Shown: in pieces, positions 20,684 to 29,707 of the stretch
Numbering within the stretch: the stretch's first letter is position 1
How the letters are laid out: each line of letters begins with the position of its first letter
Assembly (NCBI GenBank): GCA_030323305.1
Contig: CP106741.1
Span: 935,001-999,000 of the forward strand
DNA length: 64,000 bases
Direction of reading: 5' to 3'
DNA from: Paenibacillus sp. CC-CFT747
Lineage (GTDB): Bacteria > Bacillota > Bacilli > Paenibacillales > NBRC-103111
Program-made: the position numbers and the translations under genes
Notes under the pieces: model-generated
What the model was told of the DNA's origin: nothing
The model's input: only the letters and a program-made list of their open reading frames with translations
The model's database searches: none

Positions 20684-21556
20684 CTAGTGAATGTCCCGCT
20701 TCCGGAAGCTCCCGCCGCGCACCTCCGACACATCCGAAATGACCACGAATGCGCCTTCGTCAATATCCCTGACAATAGACATCAGCTTCGTCTCTTCCAT
20801 CCGGTTGATCACGCAGTTCAGGATTTCCGTCGGTTCGTTCGTGAAGCCCCCGCGCCCTTGGGTGTACGTCACACCACGGCCGAGACGCGCCTGGAGCGCC
20901 TCGCCAATCTCCTCGGATTTAGGACTGATGACTTTGACGGATTTGGATTTTTCCAGACCGACCTGGATAATATCGATAACATTCTTCGCTATGTAATAGG
21001 TGATGGCAGAATACAGCGCGTTCTGCAAGCCGTAAATGAAGCTCGCCCCGATGAAAATAAACGCGTTGATAAAAAGAATAACGTCTCCTACCGAGAACGG
21101 AATGCCCCGGGACACCAGGATCGCCAGCACCTCGGAGCCGTCGAGTGCTCCTCCGTTCCGAAGCACGACCCCGATGCCGACCCCCAGCAGGATTCCTCCC
21201 GCCAGCACGATCAGAAGCGGGTCTTCCTTGCCCAGGATGGTGTGGACATGATGAAGCAAAGACGTGGAAACGGACAAGGCTGCGATTCCTACCGTGCTGC
21301 GGATCGCGAACGTCCTTCCCACCTGCTTATACCCCAAGTAAATGAACGGGATGTTCAAGACGAAGAGCAGGATGCCGAGCGGGATTCCGAATAGATGCGC
21401 TCCCATCATGCTTATCCCGGTCACGCCGCCGTCGACGACATCGTTCGGAATCAGCACGGCTTCCAGCCCGTACGCCGCGATAACGGCGCCGATGACGATC
21501 ATCACAAGGCTGCGGACATGATCGACGAATTTGTTTTCTCTGTGGTGTTCCTTCAT
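20684..21556 (-). CDS. YitT family membrane protein (DUF161 + DUF2179)
   Basis: A 290-residue membrane protein with five to six helices. Family signatures are visible (LIPNDVVDGGVTGISMM, RNGGALDGSEVLAIL) along with a cytoplasmic C-terminal DUF2179 domain (GRGVTYTQGRGGFTNEPTEI, FVVISDVSEVRGGSF). The frame is uninterrupted and AAAGGAGAGA precedes the start. Members are common in Bacillales, often several per genome; transport function is assumed, not shown. It is not in an obvious operon. Confidence 0.9.
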   Translation of the reverse strand: MKEHHRENKFVDHVRSLVMIVIGAVIAAYGLEAVLIPNDVVDGGVTGISMMGAHLFGIPLGILLFVLNIPFIYLGYKQVGRTFAIRSTVGIAALSVSTSLLHHVHTILGKEDPLLIVLAGGILLGVGIGVVLRNGGALDGSEVLAILVSRGIPFSVGDVILFINAFIFIGASFIYGLQNALYSAITYYIAKNVIDIIQVGLEKSKSVKVISPKSEEIGEALQARLGRGVTYTQGRGGFTNEPTEILNCVINRMEETKLMSIVRDIDEGAFVVISDVSEVRGGSFRKRDIH

Positions 21557-21642
21557 CTAATCTCTCCTTTAATAAGTCCTGGCAATGGCCCCCCATTCCC
21601 GGCAAACCCATATCTACCCATTATAGCACAAGCCTGGGACCT

Positions 21643-22512
21643 TCAACCCCGGGCTCCCTCTCCTTCACGGAGCCGCTCGACGAATTTATCGAAGGCGCTC
21701 GTGGCAAAAGCATCGCGCCGGTATACGAAACTGACCACTGAGGAGCGGAACCGCTCGGGAATGCGGAAGCAGCGCACCCGGCCCGCAGCCTCCCAGCTGC
21801 TTACCGACGAACGGGTCAGCAGCGAAACGCCCAGTCCGGCGGAGACGCCTCCCAGGATGGCCTCGAGCGTACCGAACTCCATAATGTTCAGCGGCCCCGA
21901 GTGCTCCTCCCGAAGCCACTGCTCAAGACGGTCGCGGTGAAAGCAGCCTTTGCCGAAGAACAGAAGCGGCTTGTTCAGCATCTCCTGCAGCCCGGCGTCC
22001 GTCGGCTCGGAGATGAGCACGAGCTCCTCCTCGAAGGCGGGCAGCACCGACAGGTCCGGATGCTCGAACGGGCCGCTGATGAACGCGCCGTCCAGCTCAT
22101 ACTCCAGCACGCTTTTCACCAAATCCGACGTATGGCCGGTCTGGAGCGACAGCTTCACCTCGGGAAACCGCTTGTGGTAGTCCTTCATGATGCCGGGCAG
22201 ATGAACCGCCGCCGTCGTCTCGAGCGAGCCGATCCGCAGCGGGCCGGCCGGGGTTTCCGAGTACTTCGTCGTTTTGACGGCCTCCTCGAGCAGATGAACA
22301 ACCCGGTTTGCGTAGGTAAGCAGGATCTCCCCGGCCGGCGTCAAGGCCACCCCGCGGCTCAGCCGGTGAAACAAAGGGGTGCTCAGCTCCGCTTCCAGCT
22401 GCTGAATTCGCGCCGTGACGTTGGACTGTACATACCCGAGCTTGGCCGCCGCTCTCGTAATGCTTCCTTCGCGCGCAACCGCCTGAAAGATTTTCAAATC
22501 TCCGCTTTCCAT
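21643..22512 (-). CDS. LysR-type regulator, divergent from EamA transporter
   Basis: A 289-residue LysR regulator with an N-terminal winged helix-turn-helix (DLKIFQAVAREGSITRAAAK, YVQSNVTARIQQLE) and a periplasmic-binding-like effector domain (GPLRIGSLETTAAVHLPGIM). GAAGGAGGG lies before the ATG. It is divergent from the transporter gene with 134 bases between, so by the usual LysR arrangement it likely controls that gene in response to its substrate. The effector is unknown. Confidence 0.9.
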   Translation of the reverse strand: MESGDLKIFQAVAREGSITRAAAKLGYVQSNVTARIQQLEAELSTPLFHRLSRGVALTPAGEILLTYANRVVHLLEEAVKTTKYSETPAGPLRIGSLETTAAVHLPGIMKDYHKRFPEVKLSLQTGHTSDLVKSVLEYELDGAFISGPFEHPDLSVLPAFEEELVLISEPTDAGLQEMLNKPLLFFGKGCFHRDRLEQWLREEHSGPLNIMEFGTLEAILGGVSAGLGVSLLTRSSVSSWEAAGRVRCFRIPERFRSSVVSFVYRRDAFATSAFDKFVERLREGEGARG

Positions 22513-22540
22513 CGTTCACCCTCCTTCTGCATCCCTCATA

Positions 22541-22568
22541 ATCATCAAATGAAATGATGGATACCATC
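22541..22568. promoter_or_regulatory. candidate LysR operator between divergent genes
   Basis: Two overlapping symmetries lie here: ATCAT...ATGAT (22541-22558) and the perfect palindrome GATGGATACCATC (22556-22568). Position and spacing suit a LysR site serving the divergent pair; binding is inferred. Confidence 0.45.
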
Positions 22569-22646
22569 TTTTTTAATTATTTTACATGATACCTCCCATA
22601 AAATAAACTGTGATTATCTCTTAAACAGAAAGAAAGGTGTGACGAC

Positions 22647-23535
22647 ATGAAATCTCCTCGGCTCCTGATTCTAACGTTCTTTACTATGCTGGCGGCCGGT
22701 ATCAATTTTCCTGTGGGGAAAATGGCACTTTCGTTCGGCTCCCCTTTTGTCGTTCTGGCGATCCGGTTTGTGGGCGCCGGTTTGCTCATGCTGCCCTTTC
22801 TGTGGAGGCGCCCGCACCCGCAAAGCGCGGCGCTATGGCTGAAGCTGGCGGTCATCGGGCTGTTTCAATCCGCATTGGTCATGGCGGGCATTTACTGCAG
22901 CATGCAGACGATTCCGTCGGGCAGCGCCTCCTCCTCTCCTCCACGAACCCGCTCTGGTTCATTATCTTCAGCTTCCTGCTGTACGGGACCCGCTACCGTC
23001 CCATTCAGTGGGCGGGGGCGTTCCTAGGTTTTGTAGGCGTGGCGATCACGCAGGGCTTCTCCATCCAGCTGCAGCCGGGCTTCTGGTATGCCCTGGGGGC
23101 GGCATGGCCTGGGGCTTCGCCACGCTGCTGACCTCGCGATGGGGCCAAGCGTTCGACTCCTGGGTCATGGCCGCTTACCAGATGCTGATCGGCGGGGTGC
23201 TCCTGCTCCTCGCCTGCCCTTTCTTGGAAGAGCCTCGCTTCGTCTGGGACATGGGTCACCTCGGGAAGGAGCTGCTGGTTCTGGGGTGGATGATCGGAAT
23301 TAGCTCCATCGCCCAGTTCGTCTCCTGGTATTACGTGCTGCGGAACAGCGACCCGGGCCAAGCGAACGTGTATCTGTTCCTTATTCCCCTATTCGGAATG
23401 CTGGCCGGCTGGGCCCTGCTCGGCGAGACCCTGCATGGGTATGTGTGGGCGGGCGCCGTATGCATCGGCCTGGGCATCTTTCTCGTCAACTTCCCGTCGA
23501 AAGCGGGCTTATCCCCGGCGAAGGCGGCGGGTTGA
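22647..23535 (+). CDS. EamA/DMT family exporter (two frameshifts)
   Basis: Ten-helix drug/metabolite transporter of two EamA repeats. The first repeat is FPVGKMALSFGSPFVVLAIRF, the second AWGFATLLTSRWGQ. The frame breaks at G3 22919-22921 and G5 23095-23099. Restoring a base at each gives 296 residues, the family norm, and joins IPSGQ to RLLLSSTNPLWFII. AGAAAGAAAGGTGTG precedes the ATG. Family members export amino acids or metabolites; the substrate here is unknown. It is probably regulated by the divergent LysR protein. Confidence 0.85.
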
Positions 23536-23550
23536 CGGCCCCAGCCAAAA

Positions 23551-23579
23551 GGACCATCCTTAGCCGGATGGCCCTTTTT
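23551..23579 (+). terminator. intrinsic terminator after the EamA gene
   Basis: Stem GGACCATCC/GGATGGCCC with a six-base loop, then TTTTTG; the A run on the left makes it usable in both directions. Confidence 0.8.
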
Positions 23580-23597
23580 GCTGCCTTCTTTAGCTGT

Positions 23598-24131
23598 TCA
23601 TGGATAGCGAAAAATTTCCTCTCCCTCTTTGGAATAGCCGGTCAAAAGAAATCCAGGATGAATGTCACTGTAACGATCCTGAAGGGCAAACCAAATCCGG
23701 TAGTCCTGGGTAGGTACAATTTCAGCATCTTTATTTATGGCGCTTAACCCGTCATGATTATGCTTAATATGTAATCTCGTGATGTTATGATCTTTCACTA
23801 TTCCATAATACATTTGGTAACGCTTATCTCTGGAATTCAGGTCCAAATTAGTCCAAACCCAAGGCACATCATCCTTTTCATAGGCTGTGCCGCCGCCGAA
23901 TCCCCATTTGTATCCTGTTCCCGTTTTATTGACAAGTCCAGCGTCTAAACCACCAGTCGGTTCTTGATAAAAAACAAGGACGACATCCTCCAGTTCATGC
24001 TCATGGATGATTTGCCTATCCTTTATTCCGGCTGCTTGCATAGCTTGGGGTATGGACTCCGAGCTTTCATTCTCACACCCTAAAGGAACAAACATCAGCC
24101 AAACGAAGATCAACAATCTAAGCCTTTTCAT
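23598..24131 (-). CDS. hypothetical lipoprotein, low GC
   Basis: A 177-residue exported protein that I do not recognise. The signal peptide MKRLRLLIFVWLMFVPLGC has a lipobox (PLGC) followed by acidic and Ser-rich sequence. The mature part is rich in aromatic and His residues (ITRLHIKHNHDGLSA) and has no membrane segment. GGGAGGATTG precedes the start. Its GC is clearly lower than the flanking genes, and it lies between a terminator and a high-GC gene fragment, which suggests an insertion. Confidence 0.75.
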   Translation of the reverse strand: MKRLRLLIFVWLMFVPLGCENESSESIPQAMQAAGIKDRQIIHEHELEDVVLVFYQEPTGGLDAGLVNKTGTGYKWGFGGGTAYEKDDVPWVWTNLDLNSRDKRYQMYYGIVKDHNITRLHIKHNHDGLSAINKDAEIVPTQDYRIWFALQDRYSDIHPGFLLTGYSKEGEEIFRYP

Positions 24132-24150
24132 CACCAATCCTCCCGTAGTA

Positions 24151-24267
24151 GTAAACGTCTGCTTCAAGCACATTCTAGCGGGAGGGCCGGCTTCCAAGCT
24201 GGAGGGAGTGACACCCGAGGCTTTGGCGGCCCGTCTCGAAGAAGGGTACCGGAGCCGACTATATTAA
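24151..24267 (+). pseudogene. 3-prime fragment of a lost gene
   Basis: An open frame of 38 codons ends SKLEGVTPEALAARLEEGYR plus four residues. It has high-GC coding character, a stop and its own terminator, but there is no start or upstream coding sequence: it is cut off at the start of the low-GC lipoprotein gene. I do not recognise the parent protein. Confidence 0.4.
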
Positions 24268-24274
24268 TGAAGGT

Positions 24275-24312
24275 AAAAAGGGCCAGTCATTTTCCCATGA
24301 CGAGCCCTTTTT
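24275..24312. terminator. bidirectional terminator
   Basis: AAAAAGGGC and GCCCTTTTT arms, with an inner TCAT/ATGA pairing, suit both the rightward fragment and the leftward VOC gene. Confidence 0.7.
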
Positions 24313-24326
24313 CCGGCTTATAACGT

Positions 24327-24725
24327 CTAGTTATCTTCCTTGGGCCAGCCGCCCCACAAATTGCCCAGATGGCCGTCCGGGTCACGGAAAGTAAAGCTGT
24401 ACCCGCCTTGAGGCTTGTACACCATTTCGCCGACGCCGGGCCAGTTCTTCCTTAGCTCCTCGTGGGCCTCGTGAATGTTGTCCACTTGAAGGGAGAGTAA
24501 CGGCTGAATCTGCCCTTGGCTGTTGGTAAAATCCAGGTTCGGCACCTCCGGGCAGCGGATCAACCCTAACCCGACACCACCGACGTTCAGCCAAGCCTCT
24601 TGGTCACCCTCCTTGTATTCGAACGTGAAGGGAATGCCCAGTATGCCCTGGTACCACTTCAAGGAAGCCTCCAGGTCACGAACCGGCAATTGGACAACCG
24701 CATAGTTTCTCACTTGAAAGGCCAT
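24327..24725 (-). CDS. VOC/glyoxalase-fold protein
   Basis: A 132-residue vicinal-oxygen-chelate protein: RNYAVVQLPVRDLEASLKWYQ, LGIPFTFEYKEGDQEAW and FTFRDPDGHLGNLW are typical of the two beta-alpha-beta-beta-beta units. Function is not predictable from sequence (dioxygenase, antibiotic binding or lyase roles all occur). Its ATG overlaps the probable stop of the upstream P450 gene as TAATG, with AGGAGG inside the P450 reading frame, so the two are likely translated together. Confidence 0.88.
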   Translation of the reverse strand: MAFQVRNYAVVQLPVRDLEASLKWYQGILGIPFTFEYKEGDQEAWLNVGGVGLGLIRCPEVPNLDFTNSQGQIQPLLSLQVDNIHEAHEELRKNWPGVGEMVYKPQGGYSFTFRDPDGHLGNLWGGWPKEDN

Positions 24726-25996
24726 TACGTATTCCTCCTACCATCTTTATTTTCTTCCAACCGCAGAAAAAGAGACGAGAGCCCCGGAACAAAATCAGAG
24801 GGCGCCAATCCGGGTGCTCCGCCGCTAATTGCATACGCGGGAATCGTTTCAGCAGCGCAGCCAGGGCGATCTCCCCTCCATCCGGGCAAGAGGAGCCCCC
24901 AGGCAATAATGGGACCCGGTGGCGAAGGCTATATGTGGATTGGGCGTTCGGTCTATAAGGAATCGATCCGGCTGATGAAATTTCGCGTTATCCCGGTTGG
25001 CCGCCGCGAGCATGACTTGGACGGACTGACCTTGACGAATGGTCTTGCCGCGGAGCTCATAATCGGCCGATGCGAAACGGGAGGTCATCTGCACCGGGCT
25101 TTCATAACGCAGAGCCTCTTCAACCGCCCAAGGCATCCATTCGGGTTGATGAAGCAGCTTCTCCAGCTGATCGGCATGAATTAACAGCGTGCGAATCCCG
25201 TTTCCTATAAGGTTAACCGTCGTTTCATGACCGGCTACCAGCAGAAGCGTACAGGTTGCGATGATTTCCAGATCCGTTAACCCTTCTTCCCATTGTTGAG
25301 AAGCCACCATTTCACTTATCAAATCTTCACGCGGATTCGCCCTTCGTTCGGTGATCATACGGTCAAAATAATCGGAGATTTCGGCCCCGGCTTGACTGGT
25401 GCGGCTCGCAAATTCAGGGAGGAGTCGGTTCCGTCCAGATCCCGCGCAAAAGTGTGGGACCAGGCCTTGAACAGCTCACGGTCTTCCGCCGGTACGCCGA
25501 GTATTTCGGCAATAACGATGACTGGCAGCGGAAACGCAAAAGAAGCGATTAAATCAGGCTTTGCTTCTTCCTCCAATTGATGAGTCAGCTGTTCTGCGAT
25601 TTCGGTAATTTTGGGCTGCAGCCGTGCCATCCTATTGGGTGTAAAGGCATGGCTGACTGATCTCCTCAGCCTGGTATGTACCGGGGCATCGCGATTCAAC
25701 ATGGAATGGTAGAAAAGCTGGTCTATCTTTCTAGAAAAGGACGCTGCTTGAGCGGTTTCGGGCGGAGGGACGGCATTCCGGTATTCTTTTACAAATACAG
25801 GGTCCTTAAGGACTTGAGTCACATCCTCATAGCGGGAGACCACCCAGGTTCTCCGTTCCTCCAGGAAGTAAACCGGTTCTTCCTCAAGCAAATACCGGTA
25901 AAACGAATAGGGATCCCGATGAAGCGAATCCGAATATTGGCGAAACCATGCTGCAATGTCTGGCTGCTTGGAGGATACAGGCCATTCCACCGACAT
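24725..25996 (-). CDS. cytochrome P450 (three frameshifts)
   Basis: Soluble bacterial P450 (CYP107-like by general appearance). The I-helix oxygen-binding motif AGHETTVN, the ExxR motif (EEALR) and the heme loop FATGSHYCLGAPLARMEG with its Cys ligand are all present. The frame breaks at C4 25385-25388, C4 24873-24876 and A5 24767-24771 (plus-strand bases). Restoring one base at each gives 424 residues ending at TAATG, exactly on the start of the VOC gene. No ferredoxin or reductase gene lies nearby. The substrate is unknown. Confidence 0.85.
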
Positions 25997-26143
25997 ACCA
26001 CCTTCTAAGGATATCTTTAATCAGCTCAGGTCATGCTGCGCCCCTTAACTTCCATAATATTACTATTTTATTGGTCCTTTGAATACTGCTTTTGGATGGT
26101 CGGCCGAAGGGTTAGAGTAGTTCATTTTTATTGGCTATGATAA

Positions 26144-26169
26144 AGCCGCCTTCCCTTGTAAAGGTGGCT
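26144..26169 (-). terminator. terminator of the small hypothetical gene
   Basis: Imperfect stem AGCCACCTT/AAGGCGGCT read leftward, followed by TTATC. Confidence 0.5.
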
Positions 26170-26173
26170 GAAT

Positions 26174-26643
26174 TTATGATCGTATAATCCGTCTGTTATT
26201 TCTGCGGCATACGATTTGAATCATTGTAGAAATTCTGTGAAAACCCTTTCCAAGCCATCTCGGAATTTCTACTGCTGCTGGCTTTGTACCATACACCATC
26301 AATTGAAAAAAGTTACGGGGTCCTGAACGAATGGAATGCGTTACGCCCTTGGCATCAGTGACGGTCATGGAGGAAACGCCTTCGGATTCAGGGAAGGGAA
26401 AGATTTTCTTTCGGAATCTCATGGATTCCATCGCATACTGGTACTTGGAGGTCAACACCTTATCCTCTGTTTTGTAATACCTGCCATCGCCAGAATGCCG
26501 GGTCTCGACCGAGGAAATCGGCACCTGGATTAACTGCGTAAAAGTATGTGGTCTGTTCACGTAACAAAAAACAAAGCAGAAGCAAATGCTCCAAAGACTA
26601 ACCATTTTGTCAAATGACTTCTATCGGAGTCGTTCGATTCCAA
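26174..26643 (-). CDS. hypothetical membrane-anchored protein (frameshift)
   Basis: Not recognised. If one base is restored in the T run at 26566-26571, the frame joins LTKWLVFGAFASALFF (a likely N-terminal membrane anchor) to a soluble part with VETRHSGDGRYYKTEDKV. The start is uncertain; the best site (AAGGCGGTGG) precedes a TTG at 26643. The last 25 residues may also be out of frame, since an alternative ending (EMAWKGFSQNFYNDSN) reads more naturally. It is low GC like its neighbours. Confidence 0.5.
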
Positions 26644-26652
26644 TTCGACCAC

Positions 26653-26991
26653 CGCCTTTTAATTGCGTGAATTGGTGACGGTTATTAGAAGGGGAAAACC
26701 GACCGTCTAAGCTTGCTGTTCGTCTCATTGACATGAAACAGGCAAGAGGTAACCAGCCTATATTCGATGTCGCATTCTCTTATTCCTTGCTGTCTAAATA
26801 ACGAAATTAAGCTAAATAATGTTGCAACTATTGGTTCCAGTGTCAGTATAGCAGTCCATCCAACGTTTTAATGGCTGTAGTAGCTATTCACGTTATTAAA
26901 TTGGTAAATGCCCTTCACACGCTGCTTTACGTCGGGCTCGAGGCGGAAAGTGGCTCGATTTCTTTCTCCGTAAAATAAAAATACCCCGTAG
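26653..26991. other. non-coding gap, low GC
   Basis: I see no gene, repeat or RNA element. The sequence is AT-rich and has scattered short frames without ribosome binding sites. It may contain decayed sequence. Confidence 0.4.
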
Positions 26992-27024
26992 AGAGACTTT
27001 TTTAAGTGTCTGCTCTACAGGGTA
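26992..27024 (-). terminator. terminator after the TIM-barrel remnant
   Basis: Read leftward: TACCCTGTAGAGCAGAC pairs with GTCTCTCTACGGGGTA around a T-rich loop and is followed by TTTTTATTTT. It survives although the gene is truncated. Confidence 0.75.
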
Positions 27025-27028
27025 CCGT

Positions 27029-27555
27029 TTAGTTAATCTCATCCAACCAAAGCTTCAGGGCTTCGACGGACCTTTTCATATCTTCCGCCATCGTGCGCTT
27101 GGGTAAGGTATCCTCGCGGTGCCACAATTCGAAGCATAACCAGCCCCGGTAATCAATAGCATGGAGGGTGCGGACGAGCTCGCGCATGTCGATCTCGCCC
27201 TCCAGATATCCTCCGTCGGAACGTCCCCGAGCTGATTCCGTAAATGCACCGCTGCGATTCTTTGAGGGTAATCCCGAATCCACTGGATAGGGTCGGCCCC
27301 GGCCACATGGGCCCATCCGGTATCGACACATAGATGAACTTCAGGCGTGGCATAGTCCACAACCGAGCGCAGGTCGCCTACCGCATTATGGTTATCCGCC
27401 GCATGGTTGTGGAGACATACCTTGAGTTCATAAGGACGGACAGCGGCTGCGATCCTCGCCAGGTTAGCCCCCTGCCGCTTGAATTCCTCTTCGCAATCTG
27501 CTGTACAATCATGCCTAGGGAAGAAGAGGCGGTGCTCCAGTAATCCCTTTCGCCC
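27029..27555 (-). pseudogene. sugar phosphate isomerase/epimerase-like TIM barrel, 5-prime truncated
   Basis: The C-terminal two thirds of an AP_endonuc_2/IolE-type TIM barrel: CLHNHAADNHNAVG (metal ligands), PEVHLCVDTGWAHVAG, RIAAVHLRNQLGDV and FELWHREDT. The frame shifts once at 27210-27211 (one base missing). Upstream, the frame meets a stop near 27555 with no start or ribosome binding site, and no N-terminal third is visible in any frame. I read it as a truncated remnant, unlike the other shifted genes. Confidence 0.7.
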
Positions 27556-27754
27556 CTAGTACTTTTCTTAAAATCCCAAGAAAAATACAGCAAGAATCGG
27601 GGCAACTCACGGAGTGCCCGGACAACGGTAACGTTATTCGCTTCCTTGTTTATTCGTGTATACAGCCCACTAAAATTTTAATGGGTCGGTAGCGGATATA
27701 TCCATTTTACTGGAGATCTTTCTACCTCACAGTGGTTTTACCCTTCCAGCGGAC

Positions 27755-28384
27755 TTATGGATATCCCGCTAATCCTCGAGTCTCCTCAACGGATAGCGGT
27801 TCTTTATATAGCTCATTCACCTGCCACATGCCGCTTTGCTTTATCTTCTGGACCGGAGAGGAAAGGCCCAGCCAGGAACCGGACGGTCCACATTCCGTAC
27901 AGCAGGATACCGTGGAAATGAGCCGGGATTCCAAATAGAGGCGTTCTTCTTTCTCCGCCATTTCCAACAAGGCGAAGGAAAAGCTGCTTTGAATGTATTC
28001 ACTTACTTTTGATTCTATATGCTGCTGGTAGACACCATCAACAAAATGCCCATTTCGTGCCTTACTCTCTCTTGTCGTAAGATCAAGCTCCCATATTTGG
28101 AGGTAAGGATCATTAGCATGATTTAGGAAGCAGCGGCCAACATTCTTCCTGAAGATACTGCGGCCCTTGTTTTGCTGCACAAAGTGCTGCTTCAGTCTAG
28201 ACCGAAGCTGGTTTTTTCCGGTATGTGTTCCGATCCGTACTATCCTTTCTCCAGCATGCCCCGACTCACCCTTTTCGAAGACAATGTATATTCCATTCTT
28301 AGTGATTTGGGTAGGCTCAAAGGGAAAATGAAATCTTGGCCTAGAACTCATGATTTGATGCAATAGGGAACATAGGTTGCTCAT
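27755..28384 (-). CDS. GIY-YIG nuclease-like protein
   Basis: A 209-residue protein with a GIY-YIG-type core: KNGIYIVFEKGE replaces GIY, VRIGTHTGKNQLRSRLKQHF carries the YIG-equivalent and catalytic Arg, and GRSIFRKNVGR follows. The remaining half is not recognised and includes a cysteine pair (VSCCTECG). It may be a free-standing nuclease or binding protein; activity is not assured. Its ATG overlaps the stop of the upstream GNAT gene (ATGA), so they form an operon. Confidence 0.7.
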   Translation of the reverse strand: MSNLCSLLHQIMSSRPRFHFPFEPTQITKNGIYIVFEKGESGHAGERIVRIGTHTGKNQLRSRLKQHFVQQNKGRSIFRKNVGRCFLNHANDPYLQIWELDLTTRESKARNGHFVDGVYQQHIESKVSEYIQSSFSFALLEMAEKEERLYLESRLISTVSCCTECGPSGSWLGLSSPVQKIKQSGMWQVNELYKEPLSVEETRGLAGYP

Positions 28385-28947
28385 ATTCCTCCACGGTTCC
28401 TATCCCATTCTTCAAACTCATCTTTCGTAAGTCCGTACACATACTCATCATAATGCCTGCCCTGCGTAAAAATCATATCTCGGAGTATCCCTTCTTGGAT
28501 GAAGCCCAGATGCTCCTGCAAAGCACGAGAGCCTTCGTTGAAGGCATAGACATGAGCATTCGCCTTACGATACCGCAATTCTTGAAAGTAATAATGAAGC
28601 AAAATCCTAATGGCCTCGGAAGCGTATCCTCTTCGCCAATGACTTCGAAAGACAGCGACTCCGTATTTAAAAGTGCCATTACGCCGATCACAATGGTTTG
28701 CCGTTATACTGCCCACAAGAGTCCCCTCTAAGGTTTCAACGGCAAGAAAGATATTATCTCCTTCCACCCCCATGGAAGAAGTGCGTTCGGCCCAAGCCTT
28801 CGTTCCTTCTTCAGACCGCGGAAAATGAAGAGAGTCACATAGTCTAGCTCCCTCTGAGTCTTGGTCATTCTCATGAAAGGCTCGCCAATCTGTTGGCTGG
28901 ACAGGACGTAGTCTGACTTTAGTGCCTGACCAAATATTAGTGACCAT
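28381..28947 (-). CDS. RimJ/RimL-type GNAT acetyltransferase
   Basis: Ribosomal-protein-type GNAT of 188 residues: VRLRPVQPTDWRAF at the N-terminus, GVAVFRSHWRRGYASEAIRI (acetyl-CoA loop) and a C-terminal EHLGFIQEGILRD motif. The start is placed at MVTNIWSG because GGAGGGG lies eight bases upstream; an earlier in-frame ATG overlaps that site. It is translationally coupled to the GIY-YIG gene. Substrate unknown. Confidence 0.82.
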   Translation of the reverse strand: MVTNIWSGTKVRLRPVQPTDWRAFHENDQDSEGARLCDSLHFPRSEEGTKAWAERTSSMGVEGDNIFLAVETLEGTLVGSITANHCDRRNGTFKYGVAVFRSHWRRGYASEAIRILLHYYFQELRYRKANAHVYAFNEGSRALQEHLGFIQEGILRDMIFTQGRHYDEYVYGLTKDEFEEWDRNRGGI

Positions 28948-29115
28948 CGGCATCCCCTCCACTAGATTTTGTCCCTAGTATAGCAATCTTGTTTGGTTCA
29001 CCTTTTAAGAAAGCAGTCGTGTCCGCATAAAATCATAACCACTTTTCAAGCTTCAGCTCATCCCTTTTCTTTGGTCAAGAGCTTCCTTGATTATCCACCT
29101 TTATCCAGTAGACGT

Positions 29116-29445
29116 CTATTCTAACTTGTAAAATAACTCCGGAAACATAAGCCCCATCATGACCACTCGCTCCTCGTCATTCTTAACTTGGTAAATTCGC
29201 ATGCCGCCCTCCGTTTTGCCAATTGGTTTGCCAAGCTTTAAGTCCTTATAAAAGGCCGGATTAATATACTGTTCTGACTCCGAGATGTACGTTTTTCCAC
29301 TATAACTTACTCTATGAAGAGCATAGTCCGTCCCCTTAATCTTTACCGTTCTAAAATTAAATTCTTCCTGATAAACCGGCAAGCTGCGGCTGCATCCATT
29401 CAAAATCAATAGAATCACCAACCAAATCCATAAAACTTTCCGCAT
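29116..29445 (-). CDS. small hypothetical lipoprotein
   Basis: A 109-residue protein with signal peptide MRKVLWIWLVILLILNGC and lipobox ILNGC. The mature part is about 90 residues with alternating Tyr/Lys-rich beta-like stretches; I do not recognise it. AAAGGAGAAG precedes the start. It is low GC, like the other genes of this stretch, and monocistronic. Confidence 0.72.
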   Translation of the reverse strand: MRKVLWIWLVILLILNGCSRSLPVYQEEFNFRTVKIKGTDYALHRVSYSGKTYISESEQYINPAFYKDLKLGKPIGKTEGGMRIYQVKNDEERVVMMGLMFPELFYKLE

Positions 29446-29597
29446 TTTTCTTCTCCTTTGCTTGGAGGGAACGAGTACCCTGAACCCTCTTCATTATCCA
29501 CTTTTATCCATAAAAAGGAAAGATCCACAAGAGTCTACTACAGGCGCCCTTTCCAAACTAGAAGTTTCGTAGGCGATAAAAGTTTATAAAAGTCTTA

Positions 29598-29626
29598 TTG
29601 ACAGCGATTTCACGAAAGAGTAATTT
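29598..29626 (+). promoter_or_regulatory. sigma-A-type promoter
   Basis: TTGACA (29598-29603), 17 bases, TAATTT (29621-29626). This leaves a leader of about 75 bases before the TTG start of the large secreted protein. Confidence 0.6.
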
Positions 29627-29707
29627 ATTCTAGATGGTATACATATCGCTTAGAAACCCACACATCAGTCCCTGTATGCTGTTACTAATTGGGAGGAGGA
29701 ATTTTGT

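Noticed and set aside
27554..27575. CTAGTACTTTTCTT as another copy of the dispersed motif
   Set aside because: Only the first few bases match; the CCGG core is absent.
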